The notes beneath the pieces are model-generated. The model made no database searches. It was given only the letters and a program-made list of their open reading frames with translations, and was not told where the DNA came from. A program made the position numbers and the translations under genes. Shown here piece after piece: positions 16,660 through 23,075 of a stretch of 23,075 bases of DNA. Origin of the DNA: CAZHOV01 sp964534315 (GTDB taxonomy: Bacteria; Bacteroidota; Bacteroidia; Chitinophagales; Saprospiraceae); NCBI GenBank assembly GCA_964534315.1, contig CAZHOV010000089.1, positions 1 through 23,075 of the forward strand, read 5' to 3'. Position 1 is the first letter of the stretch. Every line of letters starts with the position of its first letter.

Positions 16660-17460
16660 ATGGAAGAAATTGTAGAGGCGATCATTCTGGGTATTATTCA
16701 GGGATTGACCGAATTTTTACCCGTCAGTAGTAGCGGCCACCTCGAATTGGCAAAGTTCTTTTTTAGCGAAAATCAATTGCCGGAAGAGAGCCTGCTTATG
16801 ACGGTTATGGTACATGGAGCTACGGCCCTCAGCACCATTGTTATTTTTTATAAAGATATCTGGTACATCATCCGGCAGCTTTTTCGGTTTACCCTGAATG
16901 AAGAAACGCTTTATGTGTTAAAGATCATCCTTTCTATGGTACCGGCAGCTATTATCGGAGTTGCCTTTGAGGAGGAACTGGATATCTTATTTGACCGGCA
17001 GATCTTGCTGGTAGGTTGTATGTTGGTCATCACCGGAATCTTACTTTTTTTTGCTGACCGGGCCCAAAATACAGATAAAAAGGTCGGGTATGGCCATGCT
17101 TTGGTTATTGGGATTGCCCAGGCGATTGCTATCTTGCCCGGCATTTCGCGGTCGGGCGCTACGATCTCAACTTCTGTTTTACTGGGTATCGACAGAGACC
17201 GTGCGGCCCGCTTTTCCTTTCTGATGGTCGTCCCTCTTATTCTGGGGAAAGTCGCTAAAGATCTGTTATCGGGAGAAGTCATTCAAGCCAGCAGTGGTCA
17301 ACTAATCCCTCTCCTTGCAGCCTTTATTGCTGCCTTTCTTACCGGATTACTGGCCTGTACATGGATGATTCAGTTAGTAAAACGAGCCAAATTGACCTAT
17401 TTCGCGATTTATTGCTTTGTAGTTGCCGCTTTGGCCATAGGCACTTACTTCCTTCTTTAA
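16660..17460 (+). CDS. uppP: Undecaprenyl-diphosphate phosphatase (UppP/BacA)
   Basis: 266 residues, the usual length, almost wholly hydrophobic. Both catalytic signatures are intact: GLTEFLPVSSSGHLEL (Glu18, with the SSSGH of the first re-entrant loop) and PGISRSGATIS (Arg164). It dephosphorylates undecaprenyl diphosphate at the inner membrane, recycling the lipid carrier for peptidoglycan and glycan export; overproduction is linked to bacitracin resistance. It is tightly packed with DUF3098 (17 bases upstream) and truB (16 bases downstream), so it is probably co-transcribed. Confidence 0.97.
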   Translation: MEEIVEAIILGIIQGLTEFLPVSSSGHLELAKFFFSENQLPEESLLMTVMVHGATALSTIVIFYKDIWYIIRQLFRFTLNEETLYVLKIILSMVPAAIIGVAFEEELDILFDRQILLVGCMLVITGILLFFADRAQNTDKKVGYGHALVIGIAQAIAILPGISRSGATISTSVLLGIDRDRAARFSFLMVVPLILGKVAKDLLSGEVIQASSGQLIPLLAAFIAAFLTGLLACTWMIQLVKRAKLTYFAIYCFVVAALAIGTYFLL

Positions 17461-17476
17461 TCAATCTTTCTTTTCA

Positions 17477-18190
17477 ATGGACTCTTCTTCAAAAAAAACT
17501 GTTCCCTTTGATTTCATCAATGGCACCACATTACTGGTCAATAAGCCCCTGGAGTGGACCTCCTTCGATGTGGTTAATAAATTACGTTATGCCATTAGCA
17601 GAAAGTTGGGCGTAAAAAAGATTAAGGTGGGCCATGCCGGCACTCTGGATCCTCTTGCCACCGGATTGCTAATCATATGTACTGGAAAGTTCACCAAAAG
17701 GATCACCGAGTACCAAGCTTTACCCAAAACCTATACCGGCACCTTTTATGTAGGTGCGGTCACCCCTTCTTATGACGGAGAAACCGAAATTGAAGAGCAA
17801 TTCCCCATTGATCACATTACACCTCAATTGATAGAAGAAAAGCGCCAAGAGTTTATCGGAGAAATTGACCAATTACCTCCGGTATTTTCCGCCATAAAAG
17901 TCAAAGGACAACCCCTTTACAAAAAAGCCCGAAAAGGCCATGACGTAAAGGTAGACCCCAGAAAGGTAACCATTACCTCCTTTAAAATTACCCGAATAGC
18001 TCTTCCCGAAATTGATTTTGAAGTAGAATGTAGTAAAGGCACTTATATCCGGTCTCTCGCGCATGACTTTGGTAAGGCCCTCAATAGCGGTGCCTACCTC
18101 ACCAACCTGGTACGCACCAAAATTGGCGACTACCGGCTAGAGGATGCCTGGAAGTTGGAGGAGTTGGTGGAGAAGATTAATGAGGAATGA
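17477..18190 (+). CDS. truB: tRNA pseudouridine(55) synthase
   Basis: 237 residues. LLVNKPLEWTSFDVVNKLR at the N-terminus, the catalytic Asp58 in GHAGTLDPLATGLL, then KTYTGTFYVGAVTPSYDGE, QLPPVFSAIKVKGQPLYKKARKG and CSKGTYIRSLAHDFG are all characteristic. It isomerises U55 in the T-loop of tRNAs. The protein is shorter than E. coli TruB because the C-terminal PUA-like domain is reduced or absent, as is common in Bacteroidota. It is the last gene of the ftsX-uppP group. The final three codons and the TGA stop are already part of the heptamer array that follows. Confidence 0.97.
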   Translation: MDSSSKKTVPFDFINGTTLLVNKPLEWTSFDVVNKLRYAISRKLGVKKIKVGHAGTLDPLATGLLIICTGKFTKRITEYQALPKTYTGTFYVGAVTPSYDGETEIEEQFPIDHITPQLIEEKRQEFIGEIDQLPPVFSAIKVKGQPLYKKARKGHDVKVDPRKVTITSFKITRIALPEIDFEVECSKGTYIRSLAHDFGKALNSGAYLTNLVRTKIGDYRLEDAWKLEELVEKINEE

Positions 18191-18409
18191 GGAATGGGGA
18201 ATGTGCAATGAGGAATGAGCAATGTGCAATGTGGAATGTGGAATGTGGAATGTGGAATGTGGAATGTGGAATGTGGAATGAGGAATGAGCAATGAGGAAT
18301 GAGCAATGTGCAATGAGGAATGAGCAATGTGTAATGTGTAATGTGTAATGTGGAATGAGCAATGAGCAATGTGCAATGTGGAATGAGGAATGTGGAATGA
18401 GGAATGAGT
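18179..18409 (+). repeat. 33-unit heptamer tandem array (AATG[A/T/G]G[G/C/T])
   Basis: 231 bases made of exactly 33 seven-base units with no insertion or deletion. Positions 1-4 (AATG) and 6 (G) are invariant in every unit. Only position 5 (A, T or once G) and position 7 (G, C or T) vary. A central block of seven identical AATGTGG units (18228-18276) is the least diverged. The array begins inside the last codons of truB. Period 7 with this composition leaves all three minus-strand frames open, producing false H-S/T-x-x-I-P-type repeat proteins. Confidence 0.97.
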
Positions 18410-18460
18410 AGTTAGTGGTTAATAGTAATTGGAATTAAAGGGAGGTGTTTTCACATCAAG

Positions 18461-18588
18461 AAGGTGCAGCGCACCTTTATCCTTGTAGTAAAATAGGCTA
18501 ATCATCCATTCCTGGTGCAGCGCACCAGAATATTAAAATATAAGCTCATAGGATATTCTCTAAAGAAAATATCAAGCTCCGCTGGAGC
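18461..18588. repeat. Cluster of three small palindromes with AGC/GCT loops
   Basis: AAGGTGC-AGC-GCACCTT (18461-18477), CTGGTGC-AGC-GCACCAG (18512-18528) and GCTCC-GCT-GGAGC (18576-18588). The first two share a GGTGCAGCGCACC core, and all three share the trinucleotide loop. They lie between truB and ggt. With the heptamer array they fill the 474-base gap, apart from ~75 unremarkable AT-rich bases before ggt. Confidence 0.75.
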
Positions 18589-18664
18589 AAATTGAAATAC
18601 TCACTCATTATTAAATCAACTTTACTGTTTACATATATCGTGGGTAGTACGTAAAATATGAAAT

Positions 18665-20368
18665 ATGAAACAATTTTTACCAATACTCTCTTTGCTGTTG
18701 CTTTTCAGCTGCATGCGAGCGCCCGATACCGAGATCGTAGTTGGGCCTTCTGTAACCGCGGAAGACATGATGGTAGCAACTTCTCATCCTCTAGCTGCCA
18801 GGGTTGGAGTAGCAATCATGGAAAAAGGAGGTAATGCCGTGGATGCAGCCATTGCCGTTCAATTTGCGTTGGCAGTAGTCAATCCCAGAGCAGGGAATAT
18901 TGGAGGAGGGGGATTTATGATCGTTCGGTTGGCGGATGGCACCACTGATGCACTTGATTACCGGGAGAAAGCGCCCAAAAAAGCTACCCGGACGATGTTT
19001 CTTGATAGCCTGGGAAATCCAGTTCCGGAAAGCAGTCGTTACGATGTTTTATCAGTTGGCGTGCCCGGTACGGTTGATGGTCTGATCAAAGCGCATAAAA
19101 AGTATGGTAAATTAGAGTCCCTTGGAGTATTGATCGAACCTGCCATTGCCTTAGCTGAAGAAGGATTCAATATTACAGAAACCGAAGCCAACCGCTTGAA
19201 TCGTTTCCAGGAAGCTTTTAAAAAATACAATGACGATTCTATTCCTTTTGTAAAAGATACAGGTTGGAAAGCAGGAGATCTGCTTGTTCAAACCAAGCTG
19301 GCGGCTACCCTGCAACGCATTAAAGAACAAGGTCGATCCGGTTTTTACGGAGGAGAGACAGCCCAGTCGATCGTCGGGTTGATGGAACAACGAAACGGAT
19401 TGATTACTGCCGATGATCTCGATGCTTATGAGGCCAAATGGCGAACACCTATAAAAGGTAATTACAAAAATTACAAGATCATCTCCATGCCTCCCCCTTC
19501 CAGCGGCGGGATCGCGCTCATGCAATTGCTGGAGATGATAGAGCCCTACCCTATTGCCGAATGGGGTTTTCGCGATCCCAGAGCTATTCACTTGATGGCT
19601 GAAGCAGAGCGCCGGGCATTTGCTGACCGGGCCAAGCACCTGGGTGATAGTGATTTTTATGAGGTACCGATCGATCAACTGCTGGACAGCGTTTACATCA
19701 ACAACCGTATGGAAGACTATGATCCTGAGCAAGCTACCGTAAGTAGCTCCATTTTAGCCGGTCAATTTGAAGTCGCCAAGGAGAGCTTTGAAACCACACA
19801 TACCTCCGTTGTAGATGCCGATGGCAATGCGGTTTCCGTAACCACCACCCTCAATTCCAATTATGGCTCTAAGGTCATGGTAGCAGAGGCGGGTTTCTTT
19901 TTAAACAATGAGATGGATGATTTTAGCGCAAAGCCCGGCGTTCCCAATCAGTTTGGACTAGTTGGGGCCGAAGCCAATTCGATTCAACCCGAAAAGCGCA
20001 TGCTCAGTTCTATGACTCCCACCATTATTGAAAAGGACGGGGAGCTATTCATGGTCCTCGGCGCTCCTGGTGGTCCTACGATCATCACTGCCGTTTTTCA
20101 GGTATTCCTAAATGTAGCCGAGTTTGGTATGTCCCTTGAAGAAGCCATCACCGCCAGCCGTTTCCACCACCAGTGGCTACCTGACCAAATCTGGTACGAA
20201 CGCGACGGCTTTTCTGAACAACTCATCGATCAACTCTCCGAAAAGGGCCACCAATTTGAAGCTAAAAATGCCATCGCCCTGGTCAAAGCGATCCAGGTAC
20301 TACCCTCCGGCCAACTCCAAGGCGTGGGGGACCCCAGGAATGCGGATGATTGTGCGGGGGGGAGGTAA
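18665..20368 (+). CDS. ggt: Gamma-glutamyltranspeptidase (lipoprotein-type)
   Basis: 567 residues, full length for the single-chain precursor. The N-terminus is hydrophobic and ends in LFSC (Cys16), a plausible lipobox, so the enzyme is probably anchored on the periplasmic side. Large-subunit hallmarks are ATSHPLAARVGVAIMEKGGNAVDAA, then NPRAGNIGGGGFM and LDYREKAPKKA. The autocleavage/nucleophile site is TTHTSVVDADGNAVS, with Thr377 as the predicted first residue of the small subunit. LNSNYGSKVM, then NEMDDF and GAPGGPTIITAVFQV follow, and the protein ends at DPRNADDCAGG. It hydrolyses or transfers the gamma-glutamyl group of glutathione and related peptides, fitting peptide or glutathione scavenging. 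It is convergent with the S37-type peptidase gene. The stop codon borders a period-8 array. Confidence 0.96.
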   Translation: MKQFLPILSLLLLFSCMRAPDTEIVVGPSVTAEDMMVATSHPLAARVGVAIMEKGGNAVDAAIAVQFALAVVNPRAGNIGGGGFMIVRLADGTTDALDYREKAPKKATRTMFLDSLGNPVPESSRYDVLSVGVPGTVDGLIKAHKKYGKLESLGVLIEPAIALAEEGFNITETEANRLNRFQEAFKKYNDDSIPFVKDTGWKAGDLLVQTKLAATLQRIKEQGRSGFYGGETAQSIVGLMEQRNGLITADDLDAYEAKWRTPIKGNYKNYKIISMPPPSSGGIALMQLLEMIEPYPIAEWGFRDPRAIHLMAEAERRAFADRAKHLGDSDFYEVPIDQLLDSVYINNRMEDYDPEQATVSSSILAGQFEVAKESFETTHTSVVDADGNAVSVTTTLNSNYGSKVMVAEAGFFLNNEMDDFSAKPGVPNQFGLVGAEANSIQPEKRMLSSMTPTIIEKDGELFMVLGAPGGPTIITAVFQVFLNVAEFGMSLEEAITASRFHHQWLPDQIWYERDGFSEQLIDQLSEKGHQFEAKNAIALVKAIQVLPSGQLQGVGDPRNADDCAGGR

Positions 20369-20426
20369 CGGTGCATCGGTACATCGGTACATCGGTGCAA
20401 CGGTGCAACGGTGCAACGGTGCAACG
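20368..20426 (+). repeat. Period-8 tandem array ([A/T]CGGTGCA) at the ggt stop codon
   Basis: Seven exact-phase units (acggtgca, tcggtaca twice, tcggtgca, acggtgca three times) plus a partial one. The first base of the array is the last base of the ggt TAA. The unit matches the array after ftsX. Confidence 0.9.
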
Positions 20427-20472
20427 AAAATTTTTATTTATCTTTTTGACCCAAAAAATTGTTGCTGAACTG

Positions 20473-21780
20473 CTATTCCCCTAGTGTTGCTGCCACGTCG
20501 ATATTCAGCCATCGTTCTAGGGTGGTTTCCAGTTTTTTGCGTTCTTTTTCGGTCATATACTGGATGCGGGCGGTGTAGTGGCTTTGTTTTTCCAGGAAAA
20601 AGGCGACAGCATCAAGTGATGCTTTGGGCCTTACTGCCGTTGCTGACCAAGTATCTGAGTCGCCGTTGATGTAGATGACTTGTTCAAGTTTTTTAGTAAA
20701 GTAGTTGTGCGCCTTTTTGGTCAGTTGATCATCAAAATCAGGTGTAGTATTATCCGGCATAAAGACAGCGCTGGGTTCTTTGTCGAGCGCATCGATCAGT
20801 CCTTTAAATTCGTTGGTTTCGTAGCCATAGTACCCCATTTCCGTTCCCATTTGAAAATAAAAAGAAGCGAAACCGTTTAGTATTTTATCGCCAAAGAAGT
20901 CGATACCGATCACCTCTATAAAATGGTCGAGGGCCTCATCTGTTGAAGCTTCTTTAGAGGGGATGCTTTCGCATTTAATGCCGGATTGCCAGAAAGAAAA
21001 GGAATACTCTAAAACGGAATACTCATAAGCCGCTTCAAAACCTAACCGCTCGAAACTCAAACCTTTCCCCTTGGCATACCATTTAATGAGTGGCATATAT
21101 TCCTTCTTGTTTTTCAACAATCGCTTTTGATAATCTAAGACGGCCTTCCGGCAGTCATCCGTTCCAACCGTATCCAGAAATTTATAGATGCGCTTATCCT
21201 TAAATGCCAAATTGATAGGTGCAACATAAGGTACCGATACATCCACATCTTCCGGGTAAAAGTAACGGTAGAATAGCGTAGTCATCCCTCCTTTGCTGAT
21301 ACCGGTACACAACCAGGGGCCCTGATACAATTTTGCAAAAAGGGTTTTGATCTTGTGCATATCAGCAGTGACCTGCCGGAGGTTGAGGTATTGGTAATCG
21401 ATTTCATCCGGATAGGATTCCCCAAAAAAGCGGTGTTCGATCTGGATCTGGTTGGCATCCATATAGTCGGAAAATTCATAGATCCAGTTGGCCGGACGGC
21501 TGTAGCCTTCCGCTACCATGACGGCAGGCGCATCGAATCCCATATGGCTCAGGTACACCTTCTGGTAAAAGTGTCCGGCTTCGGGGTCATTGTGATCTAA
21601 GGGTTGTTTGATCATCAGTTTGTATGCCGCTTCATACCCATTCGGTGTTTTTATTTTTTCAAAGATGACATCTTCGAGTTCAAAGAGTGCCATTTCAAGC
21701 TCTGTTTGAGCAAGAGATTGGATAGAGGATAAAAGGACTAGGAATAAGGATAAATAGCCGTACTGTACGTAGTATTTCAG
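20473..21780 (-). CDS. S37-type (PS-10) serine tripeptidyl aminopeptidase-like protein, secreted
   Basis: 435 residues from a CTG at 21780, or 406 from the first ATG at 21693. The ATG lies after an in-frame, open, textbook signal peptide that runs back from it: KYYVQYGYLSLFLVLLSS, then IQSLAQ, read from the CTG. No ATG, GTG or TTG is available to start that peptide. The alpha/beta-hydrolase core contains QPLDHNDPEAGHFYQKVYLSH, then EHRFFGESYP and the nucleophile elbow CTGISKGGMT (Ser162 counted from the CTG). GDSDTWSATA holds the probable Asp and KQSHYTARI the probable His. This matches peptidase family S37, which removes tripeptides from peptide N-termini outside the cell. With ggt it suggests peptide scavenging. 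Upstream is a 58 bp palindrome carrying the possible promoter. The start is uncertain; the family call is firm. Confidence 0.86.
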   Translation of the reverse strand: MKYYVQYGYLSLFLVLLSSIQSLAQTELEMALFELEDVIFEKIKTPNGYEAAYKLMIKQPLDHNDPEAGHFYQKVYLSHMGFDAPAVMVAEGYSRPANWIYEFSDYMDANQIQIEHRFFGESYPDEIDYQYLNLRQVTADMHKIKTLFAKLYQGPWLCTGISKGGMTTLFYRYFYPEDVDVSVPYVAPINLAFKDKRIYKFLDTVGTDDCRKAVLDYQKRLLKNKKEYMPLIKWYAKGKGLSFERLGFEAAYEYSVLEYSFSFWQSGIKCESIPSKEASTDEALDHFIEVIGIDFFGDKILNGFASFYFQMGTEMGYYGYETNEFKGLIDALDKEPSAVFMPDNTTPDFDDQLTKKAHNYFTKKLEQVIYINGDSDTWSATAVRPKASLDAVAFFLEKQSHYTARIQYMTEKERKKLETTLERWLNIDVAATLGE

Positions 21781-21788
21781 GAGCGAAG

Positions 21789-21846
21789 ATTTAGAAATAA
21801 ACTTACTATTTTTGACATGTCAAAAATAGTAAGTTTATTTCTAAAT
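21789..21846. repeat. 58 bp perfect palindrome with no loop
   Basis: Every base of 21789-21817 pairs with 21818-21846; the centre is TTTGACATGTCAAA and the flanks are AT-rich. It lacks the GC-rich stem and small loop of the two terminators seen elsewhere in the window. It lies 9 bases upstream of the proposed CTG start of the S37 gene and 20 bases after the DUF2459 stop, both genes being on the minus strand. Confidence 0.97.
21821..21828 (-). promoter_or_regulatory. Possible -7 box for the S37 gene, inside the palindrome
   Basis: On the minus strand TATTTTTG fits TAnnTTTG, 40 bases before the CTG at 21780, nearly the same spacing as the ftsX box to its ATG. By symmetry an identical box lies on the plus strand at 21807-21814. 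No TTG is found at the -33 distance, so this may be coincidence in AT-rich DNA. Confidence 0.35.
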
Positions 21847-21866
21847 TACTGCTCATCCCCTATTTA

Positions 21867-22531
21867 TTAATACTTCCAGAGTACTCCAAAATCAAAGGGC
21901 GTCCATAAACACGCTTTGAGGCGGGCGTGTTTGAGCGCAGCGTTGACCCAGGTGTTGCAAGTGAAGAAGATGGAATAACTGCCATTAGCTTTGTAGAAAT
22001 CATCATTGGAGCCGTAGCCTTTTCCGGAGAGAAGCTGCTTTTTATTCTCCTCCTCCACTAGAAAGGTATTTGAAATATAGGCATTGACCAATTCAAGTTC
22101 TTTTTGGGAAATGGGGATCTTAATCCAATCCCGGCGCTCTTTTCGGTACCGGGTCAGATGGATGACGCTGGGTTCATTCAAAAAGGCGGCGTTGAAGGCA
22201 TTCGTAAAGGTCAGGTCACTCCAGGTTGGGTATGGAGATAAAAGTTTTGATCACCCCAGCCAAAGGCAAAGTATTGAGTAGAAGGGTCGACATCCAGTCC
22301 GGCGATCAATTCTTTGGTCATGCCGTCGCGCGGAATGATGATATCCAGGTGCACCCCGTTGGAGGTGATGAAGATATGATGAGTGGTCTCTTCTCCAGCG
22401 CTATTGCCATTGACGGTGATGAGGGATAGAATCAAAGCAACAAGTACATACCCTATTGGCAATACCAGCAGGAATAGTACCGCTTTTAGAAGTAAGTGGA
22501 GTACTTTGGATATGGAGTGTTTCGAACGCAT
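21867..22531 (-). pseudogene. DUF2459-type membrane protein, broken by a one-base frameshift
   Basis: Two adjacent frames make one protein. From the ATG at 22531: MRSKHSISKV, one membrane span at ~9-37, then THHIFITSNGVHLDIIIPR and FAFGWGDQNFYLHTQ, after which the frame ends at a TGA. One frame over, reading continues TWSDLTFTNAFNAAFLNEPS, VIHLTRYRKE, then YSIFFTCNTWVNAALK and WTPFDFGVLW to the stop at 21867. Restoring one G to the GGG at 22228-22230 (plus strand) gives HTPTWSDL and a continuous ~221-residue product, the expected size. The family (DUF2459/TIGR02117) has conserved His and Cys (HLD, TCNTW) that hint at a papain-like fold; its role is unknown. A real mutation and a sequencing error at the short homopolymer are both possible. 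The longer open frame upstream to 22705 is probably not coding. Confidence 0.82.
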
Positions 22532-22752
22532 AGTTGGGGTATTTTCACTAACTTGATCATTGTGGGTCTTTCCAGTAGTCCTGGAGGTAAAAAAATTCAG
22601 ATTTTTCGTAGCGGCCTGTTGAATTATCGGGGAGGATAGGGCTCTTTTTGAGCCCTTCCTAGCCTCTTGGCATATGATAAAATGTTGTGTAATAAAAAGC
22701 GACAAAAAGATGACATCACTTGGTTTATCCTGAAGGAATAAAAGGTGTATAG

Positions 22753-22921
22753 CCCGGTATGAAATGCCGGGTGATAAAGAACGCGACCTGACAACCCCGG
22801 CCAGGGGTTGAATAGTTCACGAGACTGTGCCATCATTCAACCCCGAAAGGGTTGAAACGCGCCCATTCTTAACACCCCCAATTATCATTGGGGGCTATAC
22901 ATATTCAATCCCTTTGGGATT
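22753..22921. repeat. Cluster of five different small hairpins
   Basis: Stem-loops at 22753-22771 (CCCGGTAT/ATGCCGGG, one G-T pair), 22792-22810 (CAACCCC/GGGGTTG), 22836-22856 (TTCAACCC/GGGTTGAA), 22875-22894 (CCCCCAAT/ATTGGGGG) and 22907-22921 (AATCCC/GGGATT). Loops are 3-5 bases. They fill most of the non-coding region right of the DUF2459 gene. The remaining bases (22532-22752 and 22922-22976) show nothing I can name. Confidence 0.8.
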
Positions 22922-22976
22922 AAAAAAAAATTCCAATAAAGTCACAACTTTCTGTCGTTATTTTTATCATAACATT

Positions 22977-23075
22977 ATGCCGCATGCCACCTCCCCAGAA
23001 GAGAGGAATTATAATGAGGGACGCAACTGTACAGACCTTGAATTATCGGGGATGGATGGGATCCTCACCGTTGAA
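22977..23075 (+). CDS. Possible start of a coding region cut by the window edge
   Basis: ATG at 22977 opens 33 codons to the last base without a stop (MPHATSPEERNYNEGRNCTD, then LELSGMDGILTVE). No family is recognisable, and 33 open codons can arise by chance. It is listed because it would be the next plus-strand gene after the hairpin cluster. Confidence 0.2.
   Translation, partial: MPHATSPEERNYNEGRNCTDLELSGMDGILTVE

Noticed and set aside
18130..18376. Three overlapping minus-strand ORFs (61-79 residues) of H-S-x-F-H-I-P repeats
   Set aside because: They are read-outs of the period-7 DNA array in all three frames; open frames in every phase are expected because no heptamer-derived codon is a stop.
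18179..18409. CRISPR array
   Set aside because: The 7-base units are contiguous with no unique spacers, and no cas gene is near.
20230..20424. Minus-strand ORF starting MHRCTVAPLHRCTD
   Set aside because: Its N-terminus is the period-8 array read backwards and the rest is antisense to ggt.
21789..21846. Ordinary intrinsic terminator for the DUF2459 gene
   Set aside because: The palindrome has no GC-rich stem and no loop, and is far longer than the two clear terminators in the window; termination cannot be excluded but is not the best reading.
22532..22705. N-terminal extension of the DUF2459 protein to an ATG at 22705
   Set aside because: The extra 58 residues are compositionally unlike the family and put the membrane anchor far from the N-terminus; the ATG at 22531 gives the normal layout.
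22624..22836. 70-residue minus-strand ORF (MMAQSRELFNPWPG)
   Set aside because: It overlaps two of the hairpins and the non-coding 5' side of the DUF2459 gene, and shows no family resemblance.
22753..22921. CRISPR array or tRNA/rRNA in the hairpin cluster
   Set aside because: The hairpins differ in sequence and have no regular repeat-spacer pattern; no cloverleaf or anticodon arm could be built.

Overview
The window reads as a chromosomal segment of a Bacteroidota bacterium, most likely from the Saprospiria/Saprospiraceae (Lewinella/Haliscomenobacter-like) side of the phylum; the family placement is inference. The phylum call rests on: a type IX secretion C-terminal sorting domain; a 289-residue primary sigma factor without region 1.1; TAnnTTTG-type -7 boxes instead of E. 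coli-type promoters; little sign of Shine-Dalgarno sequences; and Bacteroidota-restricted families (START-like domain protein, DUF3098, large TamB, TonB-dependent receptor).

Layout. 190-2052 is a secreted T9SS cargo protein, followed by a strong bidirectional terminator and convergent rpoD (2337-3206, minus). A ~600 bp gap holds the rpoD promoter. 3810-12506 carries a START-like protein, the giant TamB, GpsA (no ATG start) and a caspase-fold (metacaspase-type) protein, all on plus. 12656-14023 has a MarR regulator, a small unknown protein and a cold-shock-domain protein, ending in a perfect terminator. On the minus strand come a dying TonB-dependent receptor remnant (14064-14429) and a secreted protein of unknown function (14472-15065). 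Divergent from it is a conserved Bacteroidota envelope/RNA cluster: ftsX, a DUF3098 membrane protein, uppP and truB (15180-18190). Then come gamma-glutamyltranspeptidase (18665-20368, plus), a convergent S37-type peptidase whose signal peptide appears to start at CTG (20473-21780, minus), and a frameshifted DUF2459-type membrane protein (21867-22531, minus). The right end is non-coding and rich in hairpins.

Functional themes. Most genes are housekeeping or envelope functions: lipid-linked or outer-membrane biogenesis (TamB, GpsA, UppP), division (FtsX), tRNA modification (TruB), transcription (RpoD, MarR) and peptide or glutathione scavenging (GGT, S37 peptidase). I do not see a defence island, prophage, CRISPR array, RNA gene or insertion sequence.

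The most unusual material lies between the genes. Four coding sequences (caspase, ftsX, truB, ggt) are followed, within 11 bases of or overlapping the stop codon, by phase-locked short tandem arrays of period 8, or period 7 in one case (33 units). A 58 bp perfect palindrome with no loop sits upstream of the S37 gene and carries a TAnnTTTG box in each arm. Two separate clusters of small palindromes occur (18461-18588 with AGC/GCT loops; 22753-22921 with five different hairpins). These are the best candidates for undescribed biology in the window.
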